From Lamprocystis purpurea DSM 4197 (GTDB lineage: Bacteria; Pseudomonadota; Gammaproteobacteria; Chromatiales; Chromatiaceae): 51,717 nt of DNA. This document shows, one piece after another, positions 44,790 through 51,717 of the stretch. How positions within the stretch are numbered: position 1 is the stretch's first letter; each line of letters starts with the position of its first letter. The stretch is from contig NZ_KB902494.1 of assembly GCF_000379525.1 (NCBI RefSeq), positions 472-52,188 on the forward strand, written 5' to 3'. The notes under the pieces are model-generated. The model made no database searches. It saw nothing but the letters and a program-made list of their open reading frames with translations, and had not been told where the DNA came from. A program made the translations under genes and the position numbers.

Positions 44790-47090
44790 TCAACGAAATG
44801 AATGAATGTGCTCGGCCAACTGCCGTAACACATGTCGCGCGAAGCAGTCAGGTAGTGTTCTGACCTGCTGTTCGAGTACCTCTTTTACATCGCTCCAAGA
44901 GATCGGGATCAGCGGTAAATTCGCCCCTGCTTCTATGAATCGCAATGGCAATCGCCCGTGACGAGTCAGGTAGATTACGCCCCAAGGCCGGTCGCGGGCC
45001 TTGGCCCTGCCGATCGCTAGATAACGGTCGAGTTGGTCGGTCGTTTCCATCGCGCCGATCTTAACCTCGATGAAGAGCAACAGGGCATCACCGTCGACTT
45101 CGATATCTACCCGGCTGCCGTTTTCTCCCCACGGGCACAGCTCGATCCGGGTCCAATAAGGAAGTACAGTGTTCGCCGATACAGGAAACTCGCTGGATTT
45201 CCTTGCGATGCAGTCGAGCAGGCCAGCGAGAATCCCGGCCCCCTGGCCGTGTGTGCCCCGACAGTCGAGCAGCCAGGCGAGTACCTTACTGTTGCGTAGT
45301 TCGTCCCAGCCAAGACCGCTGGCTTCCCACACATTAATGCCGGAACCCAGCCGACGGTGTTCGGCGCGAGCCTGCAAAGCAGGCCCAAAATTCCGGAAGA
45401 AGCGCGTCATATCGGCTACCCGCACCGCCCCCTCAATCACCGGAGCTGGTCGCTGGGGCTCAACGCCAGTCTGCAACGGTTTCCATGCGGTAAAAAATCG
45501 CTGGAGTAGGGGCGCCAATGGGCCTGGCACGGGTTGATCGCTCGGCAACGCGTTACGTAGCTCCGTCCAGGCGGTAAAGAACGCAGCAAGTCGATCCGCA
45601 AGCTCAGGAGCAACTTCGGCAACCGGGTGCACCGGGACTATTAGGTGCAGGCCCTGCCATGCCGTAAAGAAATCGGACAGTCCCGCCAAGGGGGACGCAA
45701 AGGGTATCGAAATCGTCATCGAGCAAAGCCCTCCGAAAAGCGTTGGGGATTGGTATGGACCAAGTTTTCTCGATGCGCCCAAAGTCTCTGCATCGTCGTC
45801 CAGCGCATACTTCTCCAACCGGCCGTTATTGACCAACAGGGTCCACACCGTCCGCTCGGAGACACTGAAATGCTCAGCGGCGTCTTCGCGCGCTTGCTCC
45901 GAATAGTCGCCGTCCAGAAAGGCTTCCAGTGCCTCGAACGGGCAGAGAAGCTCGGCGGCAAATGCACGCTGGAGTTTTTGTCGGTAGGTGTGCGATCTGG
46001 TGGCCGGAATCATAGGCTCATCCAGGCCGCTCGCAATCCGGTCGCCAAGCAGGCGCGCCAGCTCGAATCGGCGACCCGTGGGATAGTGGGACCGGAGCGC
46101 GACACGCGCCGATCCGTGTGATTCGTCATCAAGCGCAAAGGCGAGTGGACTGGATTGTGTCGCTTGTTGCAGTATCAGCGGTGAAACCGCACAAAGCTCG
46201 GCAAGACGCTGGTCCGGCAGCGGTTCGTACGCCAGTCCGTGCTGTTCACGCAGTGCGCGGGCAGCATGATAGCCCTGTCGCCAAGCTGGCTGGGTCGCGC
46301 GCCCACTGAGGTCCAAGCCCGTGATGCGGGGGATGTCGGCGGGGCGCGTGGAACTGCCGAAATCAGTTGCCCAGGATTTGATCTCGGCAGCAGTAGGAAG
46401 GCTACGACCTGGCCGATGGTCAGCCGAGAGTTCGATGATGGCGTCGTGCCCGAGAGCGCCGGCATCCGCAAGCAATTGCTGAACCTGGCCCGCATCACCC
46501 TCATCCGGATCGTACCCAAGGACAGCCTCCAATTCCCGTTGCGAAGCACTGTCCGGATCGGCCCGTTCAGCAAGGACCTCCGTCCATCTCTGGTCGAAGT
46601 TCGTCGGCGCGACCCGATCGGCGCGCAGCTTGCCTTGAATCTGCGCCATGAACCGATCAAGTGCCGACTCGAAGTGGGTCGTGGGCAACACCACCGTCCA
46701 GTCGGCCGTGAAGCGAAAGGCGCTGAACCCTTGCGGTCGGGTTGGCTTCGCGATCAGCAGGGTCCGCTGCCGGTCGGAAGCGATCGTGATATTCGGCCAC
46801 AGATATCCGGCACCGACCGTGCCCAGGCAATGCGCGAAGTGCCATTCCGATGTGGGGACATCCGGCCGCGGCTCGCGTGTAAGACGCCACCAGTTCCAGG
46901 CCATCCACTCGGCTAGATGGTAGCCGGACACCAGCGGGCCGCGCCGGGTGCAGTCGATAAAACCGTCCTGGCCCTCCGTCAGCAGGAGTTGCCCGAAGCA
47001 GACTTGCAGCATACCGAAGCAGGACCTCTCCTCGGGAAGCCCCTCTTCAAGACGCTCCCAATTGAAGCCGATCGTGAGTTCGGTGCTCAT
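44790..47090 (-). CDS. fused protein: degenerate ImmA/IrrE-like region and PD-(D/E)XK nuclease
   Basis: This 766-residue protein starts at ATG 47090, overlapping the upstream stop by ATGA. At about residues 335-400 RRFELARLLGDRIASG and RAFAAELLCPFEALEAFLDG resemble the ImmA/IrrE peptidase region, but no HExxH is present. After about residue 455 a second module has three copies of an L-x2-FFTAW-x2-L motif. A nuclease fold follows with SGLGWDELRNSKVLAWLLD, SRVDIEVDG and LLFIEVKIGAMETTDQLDRY (D...E-x-K). An ATG near 45719 with GGAGGG upstream could start the nuclease half alone. I infer a defence or conflict role, as nothing else in the neighbourhood explains a nuclease here. Confidence 0.75.
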   Translation of the reverse strand: MSTELTIGFNWERLEEGLPEERSCFGMLQVCFGQLLLTEGQDGFIDCTRRGPLVSGYHLAEWMAWNWWRLTREPRPDVPTSEWHFAHCLGTVGAGYLWPNITIASDRQRTLLIAKPTRPQGFSAFRFTADWTVVLPTTHFESALDRFMAQIQGKLRADRVAPTNFDQRWTEVLAERADPDSASQRELEAVLGYDPDEGDAGQVQQLLADAGALGHDAIIELSADHRPGRSLPTAAEIKSWATDFGSSTRPADIPRITGLDLSGRATQPAWRQGYHAARALREQHGLAYEPLPDQRLAELCAVSPLILQQATQSSPLAFALDDESHGSARVALRSHYPTGRRFELARLLGDRIASGLDEPMIPATRSHTYRQKLQRAFAAELLCPFEALEAFLDGDYSEQAREDAAEHFSVSERTVWTLLVNNGRLEKYALDDDAETLGASRKLGPYQSPTLFGGLCSMTISIPFASPLAGLSDFFTAWQGLHLIVPVHPVAEVAPELADRLAAFFTAWTELRNALPSDQPVPGPLAPLLQRFFTAWKPLQTGVEPQRPAPVIEGAVRVADMTRFFRNFGPALQARAEHRRLGSGINVWEASGLGWDELRNSKVLAWLLDCRGTHGQGAGILAGLLDCIARKSSEFPVSANTVLPYWTRIELCPWGENGSRVDIEVDGDALLLFIEVKIGAMETTDQLDRYLAIGRAKARDRPWGVIYLTRHGRLPLRFIEAGANLPLIPISWSDVKEVLEQQVRTLPDCFARHVLRQLAEHIHSFR

Positions 47091-47509
47091 CGTTCGCTCC
47101 ATGCCTTCAATACGCAGTCACGCTGGTATTTTTCGCCCTCTTTGTCGAGTCTGTAGCCATGATAGCCATCGCGATCCCACTTCGCTTCATAGGCTTCGCC
47201 GTGATCATCGACGCCCCAAACATATTTTGGCAACCCATCGACGCAGAAAGTGCTGACCATTCCCTTACGCACACCGGCAGCAAACAGCTTGCGTGCTTCC
47301 GCCACAGGAATAGACCGCAGATCGTCGCACAAGGACTTGTGAGGGCGAGGATTGGTCGGAGGCTGGAAGCCATAGTCGGCTGGGCGTCGTTTGTGTGTTG
47401 CACTGCCAATATACCTGGCCTTCACGAGCAAACGCTCCTGCTGTTCCTCGCCGAAGGCGCCGGATTCGGCGATGCGGCGCTTGGGATTGGTTGATTGACG
47501 TACTGGCAT
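47087..47509 (-). CDS. hypothetical 140-aa protein, first gene of the nuclease operon
   Basis: The ATG at 47509 gives MPVRQSTNPKRRIAESGAFG followed by EEQQERLLVKARYIGSATHK, a CDDLRSIPVAEARKLFAAGV segment and the conserved-looking end VDGLPKYVWGVDDHGEAYEA, YHGYRLDKEGEK. Proteins of this plan (basic N-terminus, central Y-I/V-G-S-x-x-H-K, C-terminal K/R-Y-V-W...Y-x-G-Y-x-L) occur beside the ImmA/IrrE-type gene in other genomes as I recall, but their function is unknown. The frame continues in phase upstream into a truncated vapC, so a fused 222-residue product from GTG 47755 is also possible. The stop overlaps the next gene by four bases. Confidence 0.65.
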   Translation of the reverse strand: MPVRQSTNPKRRIAESGAFGEEQQERLLVKARYIGSATHKRRPADYGFQPPTNPRPHKSLCDDLRSIPVAEARKLFAAGVRKGMVSTFCVDGLPKYVWGVDDHGEAYEAKWDRDGYHGYRLDKEGEKYQRDCVLKAWSER

Positions 47510-47755
47510 GATTGAAGTAGCACCTTTGCCACGGATGGGGTACGCTCGCATGGCGAGTAGGCGCTTGGCCCACTCGACCCCGCTATCGCCGAGCCGCGAT
47601 TGGATGACCAGCAAGAGTTCGGTGCGGTTGGGTGCACACAGGCCTATCCTGGCTGCGGCAGCCAGTACGGCCAAGAGATCGGCAGCCTCCGGCTCGCCGA
47701 GCAGGATAGCGGTTAGGGCACTGGTGTCGACTGCCAGATCAATCGCAATAGCCAC
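47510..47755 (-). pseudogene. 5' fragment of a vapC PIN toxin, in frame with the next gene
   Basis: From GTG 47755, overlapping the vapB stop, the sequence IDLAVDTSALTAILLGEPEA, then APNRTELLLVIQSRLGDSGV is the first half of a VapC PIN RNase. It retains the first aspartate and the glutamate of the active site. At about residue 75 (RGKGATSI) the family similarity ends and the frame runs on into the 140-residue protein. The two later catalytic acids are absent, so it cannot be a normal toxin. Insertion of the operon at 44.1-47.5 kb into vapC, or a deletion between them, would explain the junction. Confidence 0.72.
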
Positions 47756-47999
47756 CGGCGTTGTAGCCCAGAATCTGGTCGTCGGTGCGCTGATCGAGTA
47801 CCGGCAAGGTCCAGACCTCGGCCTTGAGCCAATCGAGACTTTCCTCTACCGAGAGGCTGCGCGGCTGGTCGGCCGCCCCCTCCAGCCCGGACTGGAGGGC
47901 GACAATGGCCTCCTGTGCCAGGAAGCGGTGATGGTCGGCGGCCTGCCTGAGCCTGCCGTACCAATCATCCGGGACGTTTTGCAAGACCAGGGTGCGCAT
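47739..47999 (-). CDS. VapB-type antitoxin
   Basis: The ATG at 47999 gives an 86-residue protein reading MRTLVLQNVPDDWYGRLRQA, then DHHRFLAQEAIVALQSGLEG and SVEESLDWLKAEVWTLP. The first 40 residues are a ribbon-helix-helix DNA-binding domain of the FitA/VapB type; the rest is the toxin-wrapping tail. Its stop overlaps the vapC frame by 17 bases. A longer frame upstream is not conserved. The partner is truncated (previous entry), so this is another antitoxin left without a working local toxin, and it still probably drives the downstream operon's promoter. Confidence 0.82.
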   Translation of the reverse strand: MRTLVLQNVPDDWYGRLRQAADHHRFLAQEAIVALQSGLEGAADQPRSLSVEESLDWLKAEVWTLPVLDQRTDDQILGYNAGGYCD

Positions 48000-48241
48000 A
48001 TCATGATCTTCCCAAGTCGATACTGGCGCGAGGCTAGCCCACCACAGCAGAAAGAGAAACGGACCTGTTCGGACCCGGATTTCTTGGTCAGGAAACCGGG
48101 TACTCCCCGTCCGCTCCGGCATCGTCGATGAGCGCGGCCTGGACGTCAAGTTCTCGTGCATTGGCGACATCAAGGAAATCATCACCAACGCCCGCATGAG
48201 ATTTAACAGACTGTCCCTTTGGAATTCGCCGGAGCCGCGCC

Positions 48242-51200
48242 ATGCCCGCTGACACTTTCGCCTGGCTGCACCTGACCGACCTGCACTTCGGACTCAAGGG
48301 CCAGGGTTGGCTGTGGCCGACCCTGCGCCAGCCCTTCCTGGATGACCTGGCCCTGCTGCACGCCCACTGCGGCCCCTGGGATGCGGTGCTCTTCACCGGC
48401 GACCTGGTCCAGTCCGGCCAGTCGGCCCAGTTCCAGGGGTTGCAAGACCAGGTGCTGGGGCCGCTCTGGGAGCAACTGACCCGTCTCGGCTCAGGTGACG
48501 CGGTGCTGGTCGCAGTGCCGGGCAACCACGATCTGTTCCGGCCCAATGCCGCCGAAGACAATCCGGCCATCGACGCCCTGCTGGACCCGGACCAGTTCAC
48601 GCGCATCGCCGCCAAGTTCTGGGACCAGCCGAACGGCAGCTATCGGCGAGTCATCAACCACGCCTTCGCCGCCTGGCGTGACTGGTGGGCCGGTGCCCCA
48701 CACCGCCCCGCGGATCTCGCCACCGGCGAGATCCCCGGCGACCTGGCCGTCACGATCACCAAGGGCGAGCGGCGCATCGGGCTCATGGGTCTGAACACCG
48801 CCTTCCTGCAACTCGGTGCCGGCGACTATCTGGGCAAGCTGGTCTGGGACCCGCGCCAGGTCCACGCACTCTGTCCGGACGGCATCGACCGCTGGCACGC
48901 GGACCACGACCTCTGCCTGCTGCTCACCCACCAGGGTCCGGACTGGCTGACCCCGCAGGCCCAAGCCCTAGGCGACAGCGAGATCGCCCCCGCCGGGCGC
49001 TTTGCGCTGCACCTGTTCGGGCACATGCACCCGGCGCGGTTGGAGACGATCCGCCGCGGCGCCAACCCGGAGGCGGTGCGGCTGTGTCAGGGCTGCTCGG
49101 TCTTCGGCATGGAGCACTTCGGCGAACCGCCCCAGTTGCAACGCGCCCACGGCTACTGCGCCGGCCAGGTCCTTTTCACCGAGGGTGGGCCGGAACTGCG
49201 GCTGTGGCCGCGTGTCGCGACCAACAGGACCGGCCCGTGGCGCCTGATCCCAGACCACGACCACTTCCATTTGAAACCGGATCAGGGCACCCACCCTGAA
49301 CCGCTGACCCAGCGCCGCCGGCCCGATCCGGCAGCGATTACCCCCGCCGCCCCCGCCGACACGCCAACGCCCCCTCCGCCCCGGCCCGCCCCGCACTCGA
49401 CCCTGCCGCGGCGTCAGCCCTTCTTCGGCCGCGTGGATGAACTCGCCCGCATCGCCGCCGCGCTGGAGCCCACGGATCGCTCCTGGGGCTTGGGTCTCGC
49501 CGGCCCCGGCGGCATCGGCAAGACCGCGCTGGCACTGGAGGCCGCCCACCGCGCCCCGGCCGAGCGCTTCCCGCTCAAGCTCTGGGTCACCGCCAAGGGC
49601 CGTGAACTGGACCCGGACGGCGTGCGCAGGCTTCCGGACCAGCCGGTGCATGACTTCGACAGCCTGCTCGCCGAATTGGGCCGCGCCCTGGCGCGCGAGG
49701 ACATCCCCCGCAGCGATCCCGCCGAGCGCGCGACCCTGGTGCGCCACGCCCTGGCCGGACAGCGGGTGCTGCTGGTCATCGACAACCTGGAGACCCTGAA
49801 CACCGCCGAGCGGCAGCGCGTCTTCGACCTATTGCGCAACCTCCCCGACGACTGCCGCGCCTTGGTCACCAGCCGCCGTGCGAGCGGCGCAAGCCCCGGC
49901 AACTGGCTCGCACTCGACCGATTGGACCGCGCCGCTGCCGACGCACTGCTGGCCGAACTGGCCCGGCGCTGGCCGCCGGTCGGGCGGCTCAATGCTGCGG
50001 ACCGCGCCCGGCTCTATGCCGAGACCGAGGGCAACCCGCTGCTGCTCACCTGGACCGCCGGCCAACTCGGGCTGGACCGGGGCCGCTGCCATAGCGTCGA
50101 TGACGCCATCGACCGGCTGCAACAGGCCCAGCGGCACAACGACCCGCTGGCGTTCATCTTCGGCGACCTGGTGGACGGCTTCACCGCGGACGAGACCGCG
50201 GTGCTCGCCGCGCTGGTCCACTTCAGCGAGCCCGCGCCGCTGCGCTGGCTGCTGCCCCTGACGACGCTGAGCGCGACCGCCGCCCGCACCGCGCTGGATG
50301 ATCTCCGCGACCGCTCACTGCTGCTCACCGACGACGACCACGGCACCTGGCTGCTGCCGGCCCTGGCCGCCCGCTATCTGCGTCGGGTGCGCCCGGAGGT
50401 GGTCGCCACGACCGGCGAGCGACTGGCCGGGCGCGCCTATGCGCTGGCCCATGAGAACGGCTTTCAGCAACACGACCGCTTCCAGATCCTGGAGGCCGCC
50501 TGGCCCGAGCTGGCCGCCGCGCTGCCGGTGCTGATCGGCGGGGCCAACCCTCGGTTGCAAAGGCTCTGCAGAGCGCTGAGCGGGTTTTTCAACTTCTCCG
50601 GCCGCTGGGACGACTGGCTGAAGCTGAGCCTTGCCGCGGAGTCCCGGGCCTTGGCGGCCGACGACCACGGCAATGCCGGGTGGCGGGCCTATAACGCCGG
50701 CACCTGCCATCTATTGCGCGGCAACGCCGAGGGCGTGGTCGACTGCGCCGGACACGCCGCAGCCCACTGGCAACAGGCCAACGCCGGTGCCCGCGAACGG
50801 GCGGCCGCGATCCGGCTGCGCGGTGAGGGCCATCGGCTTGCAAAGGACAATCCAGCCGCCATTGCTGCCCTACGCGAGGCGCTGGAACTGGATCGTGGCC
50901 GGTCGCCACACAGTCTCGCCGTCACCGCTGGACTGAACTCACTCGCCTTCGCGCTACGGGCCGCCGGGCGATACGACGAAGCCGAGAGGCATTACTGCGA
51001 GGCCCTAGCCATCGCCCGCGACCCGCCCCATCCCGCGAGTGTTGCGGTCTGCACCAGCAGCCTCGCCTTACTGGCCCTGGACCGCGAGGACTGGCCCGCA
51101 GCCGAGCGACTGGCCCGTGAGGCCCTGACCCTGGCCGAGCCGCTCGGACGTAAGGAATTGATCGCGCGGGACTGCCAGCGACTGGCACAGGCCCGCCAGG

Positions 51201-51313
51201 GCCGCGGTGCCGAGGGCCGTTGCCACGCCGAGCGCGCCGTCGCACTCTACACCGGACTGCGCTCCCCGGACCTGGCCGAGGCCCAGGCCACCCTGGCCGC
51301 GTGCCGGTCCTAG
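48242..51313 (+). CDS. STAND-like protein: calcineurin-type phosphoesterase, NB-ARC NTPase, TPR
   Basis: This 1023-residue protein starts behind CCGGAG at ATG 48242. Residues 8-310 are a calcineurin-like metallophosphoesterase with all metal-binding motifs (HLTDLHFG, FTGDLV, VPGNHDLF, LLLTHQG, FGHMHPA). After a Pro-rich linker (about 365-390) comes an NB-ARC/AP-ATPase: Walker A GLAGPGGIGKTALALEAA near residue 420, Walker B RVLLVIDNLETL, sensor ALVTSRR, and EGNPLLLTW. A winged-helix region follows. From about residue 780 helical repeats of the TPR type (AIAALREALEL, GRYDEAERHYCEALAIA, AAERLAREALTLAEP) form the likely sensor. STAND proteins of this plan are often anti-phage. Nuclease or nucleotidase activity is inferred. 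Confidence 0.88.
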   Translation: MPADTFAWLHLTDLHFGLKGQGWLWPTLRQPFLDDLALLHAHCGPWDAVLFTGDLVQSGQSAQFQGLQDQVLGPLWEQLTRLGSGDAVLVAVPGNHDLFRPNAAEDNPAIDALLDPDQFTRIAAKFWDQPNGSYRRVINHAFAAWRDWWAGAPHRPADLATGEIPGDLAVTITKGERRIGLMGLNTAFLQLGAGDYLGKLVWDPRQVHALCPDGIDRWHADHDLCLLLTHQGPDWLTPQAQALGDSEIAPAGRFALHLFGHMHPARLETIRRGANPEAVRLCQGCSVFGMEHFGEPPQLQRAHGYCAGQVLFTEGGPELRLWPRVATNRTGPWRLIPDHDHFHLKPDQGTHPEPLTQRRRPDPAAITPAAPADTPTPPPPRPAPHSTLPRRQPFFGRVDELARIAAALEPTDRSWGLGLAGPGGIGKTALALEAAHRAPAERFPLKLWVTAKGRELDPDGVRRLPDQPVHDFDSLLAELGRALAREDIPRSDPAERATLVRHALAGQRVLLVIDNLETLNTAERQRVFDLLRNLPDDCRALVTSRRASGASPGNWLALDRLDRAAADALLAELARRWPPVGRLNAADRARLYAETEGNPLLLTWTAGQLGLDRGRCHSVDDAIDRLQQAQRHNDPLAFIFGDLVDGFTADETAVLAALVHFSEPAPLRWLLPLTTLSATAARTALDDLRDRSLLLTDDDHGTWLLPALAARYLRRVRPEVVATTGERLAGRAYALAHENGFQQHDRFQILEAAWPELAAALPVLIGGANPRLQRLCRALSGFFNFSGRWDDWLKLSLAAESRALAADDHGNAGWRAYNAGTCHLLRGNAEGVVDCAGHAAAHWQQANAGARERAAAIRLRGEGHRLAKDNPAAIAALREALELDRGRSPHSLAVTAGLNSLAFALRAAGRYDEAERHYCEALAIARDPPHPASVAVCTSSLALLALDREDWPAAERLAREALTLAEPLGRKELIARDCQRLAQARQGRGAEGRCHAERAVALYTGLRSPDLAEAQATLAACRS

Positions 51314-51548
51314 CCCCGGCGGGCGCGGACTGCTGACCTGGACCAGCGGGCTGTTGCCCTGGTCCTATGACCAGCAGCAGTAGAGCAACGGACCTGCTCG
51401 GGCCAGGTCTTCGTAGTCGGGACAGCGGATGTCGATGAGCGTTGCGGCCGCGGCTCAGCCGCAAGGAGACTGGAGGTCGAGGCTTCAGCCGGTCGACACC
51501 CGACTCAGGTGGCTTGCCGACGACACCAAGTTGCCGCGATGCCTTCGT

Positions 51549-51577
51549 GTAGGGGCGGGTTTGAAACCCGCCCCTAG
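51549..51577. repeat. REP-like palindrome, copy 2
   Basis: GTAGGGGCGGGTTTGAAACC and CGCCCCTAG match the palindrome at 27968-27996 in 28 of 29 bases. It lies 235 bases after the STAND gene. The stretch 51314-51548 shows nothing else I can support. Confidence 0.7.
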
Positions 51578-51631
51578 CAGCCTGTCGGACTTTAGGCGAT
51601 TTCCGAATAAGACGCTATCAAGAATCAAGCT

Positions 51632-51716
51632 CCGTAGGAGCCCGCTTGCGGGCGACGTGACCTGCCGGAATCGCGTCATTGTGCCCCACCCGTCGCCCGC
51701 AAGCGGGCTCCTACGG
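51632..51716. repeat. long hairpin repeat at the right edge
   Basis: Arms at 51632-51657 (starting CCGTAGGAGCCCGCTTGCGG) and 51691-51716 are exact complements over 26 bases with a 33-base spacer. The plan is like the hairpins at 4863 and 41843, but the arm sequence is distinct. The element may extend past the window edge. Confidence 0.7.
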
Positions 51717-51717
51717 G

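Noticed and set aside
48118-48252. Plus-strand fragment with protein-like words (IVDERGLDVKFSCIGDIKEI) just before the STAND gene
   Set aside because: Only about 35 residues look meaningful, no family was recognised and no start is visible. It may be the end of a deleted gene but I cannot support it.

Overview
The window comes from a GC-rich purple sulfur bacterium, most likely Chromatiaceae (Gammaproteobacteria). The best evidence is a sulfur globule protein gene (37179-37619) with a secretion signal and Gly/Tyr/Asn/Trp/Pro-rich repeats. The gammaproteobacterial order uvrY-uvrC-pgsA-tRNA-Gly and many c-type cytochromes agree with this. No phage, IS transposase, integrase or CRISPR array is visible.

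Layout. Positions 1-1200 look like a piece of an integron cassette array read on the minus strand: three short unknown genes separated by two attC-like sites and one weaker one, with no integrase in view. Positions 2.0-4.8 kb are a toxin-antitoxin graveyard. Five antitoxin-type genes are intact, but the toxins are absent or broken: yoeB by a nonsense codon, a TumE-like gene by 5' truncation, and a PIN toxin by loss of its first half. Positions 5.1-18.7 kb are mainly housekeeping: a baeRF-type protein, tRNA-Gly, pgsA, uvrC, uvrY, purL, an SseB-like protein, metA and a P-loop protein.

Positions 18.8-27.4 kb hold a minus-strand electron-transfer cluster: a membrane-anchored FAD/[2Fe-2S] reductase, a cytochrome b-like membrane protein, a membrane-anchored octaheme cytochrome c, an EF-hand protein, a response regulator and sensor kinase, and a secreted decaheme cytochrome with a PKD domain. 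I infer a conduit from cytoplasmic NAD(P)H to a periplasmic or extracellular acceptor, possibly controlled by the two-component system.

Positions 28-42 kb contain a Uma2-family protein, a patatin-like lipase, uup, a GGDEF-EAL protein, leuA, a family 4 uracil-DNA glycosylase, the sulfur globule gene and mfd. Positions 42.2-51.3 kb look like a defence island. It has an ABC-type ATPase (frameshifted as given) coupled to a DUF4435/TOPRIM-like protein, resembling PARIS. A minus-strand operon follows, with a degenerate ImmA/IrrE-like region fused to a PD-(D/E)XK nuclease; it is joined upstream to a truncated vapC. Last comes a 1023-residue protein combining a calcineurin-like phosphoesterase, an NB-ARC-type NTPase and a TPR-like region.

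The intergenic DNA is rich in repeats. A MITE-like element occurs three times, each copy flanked by an 11-bp direct repeat; one copy has a 179-bp tandem duplication. Two long hairpins have perfect 27-bp arms, an identical 44-nt spacer and compensated differences between copies. There is also a dispersed GGTCCGC inverted repeat and several REP-like palindromes.
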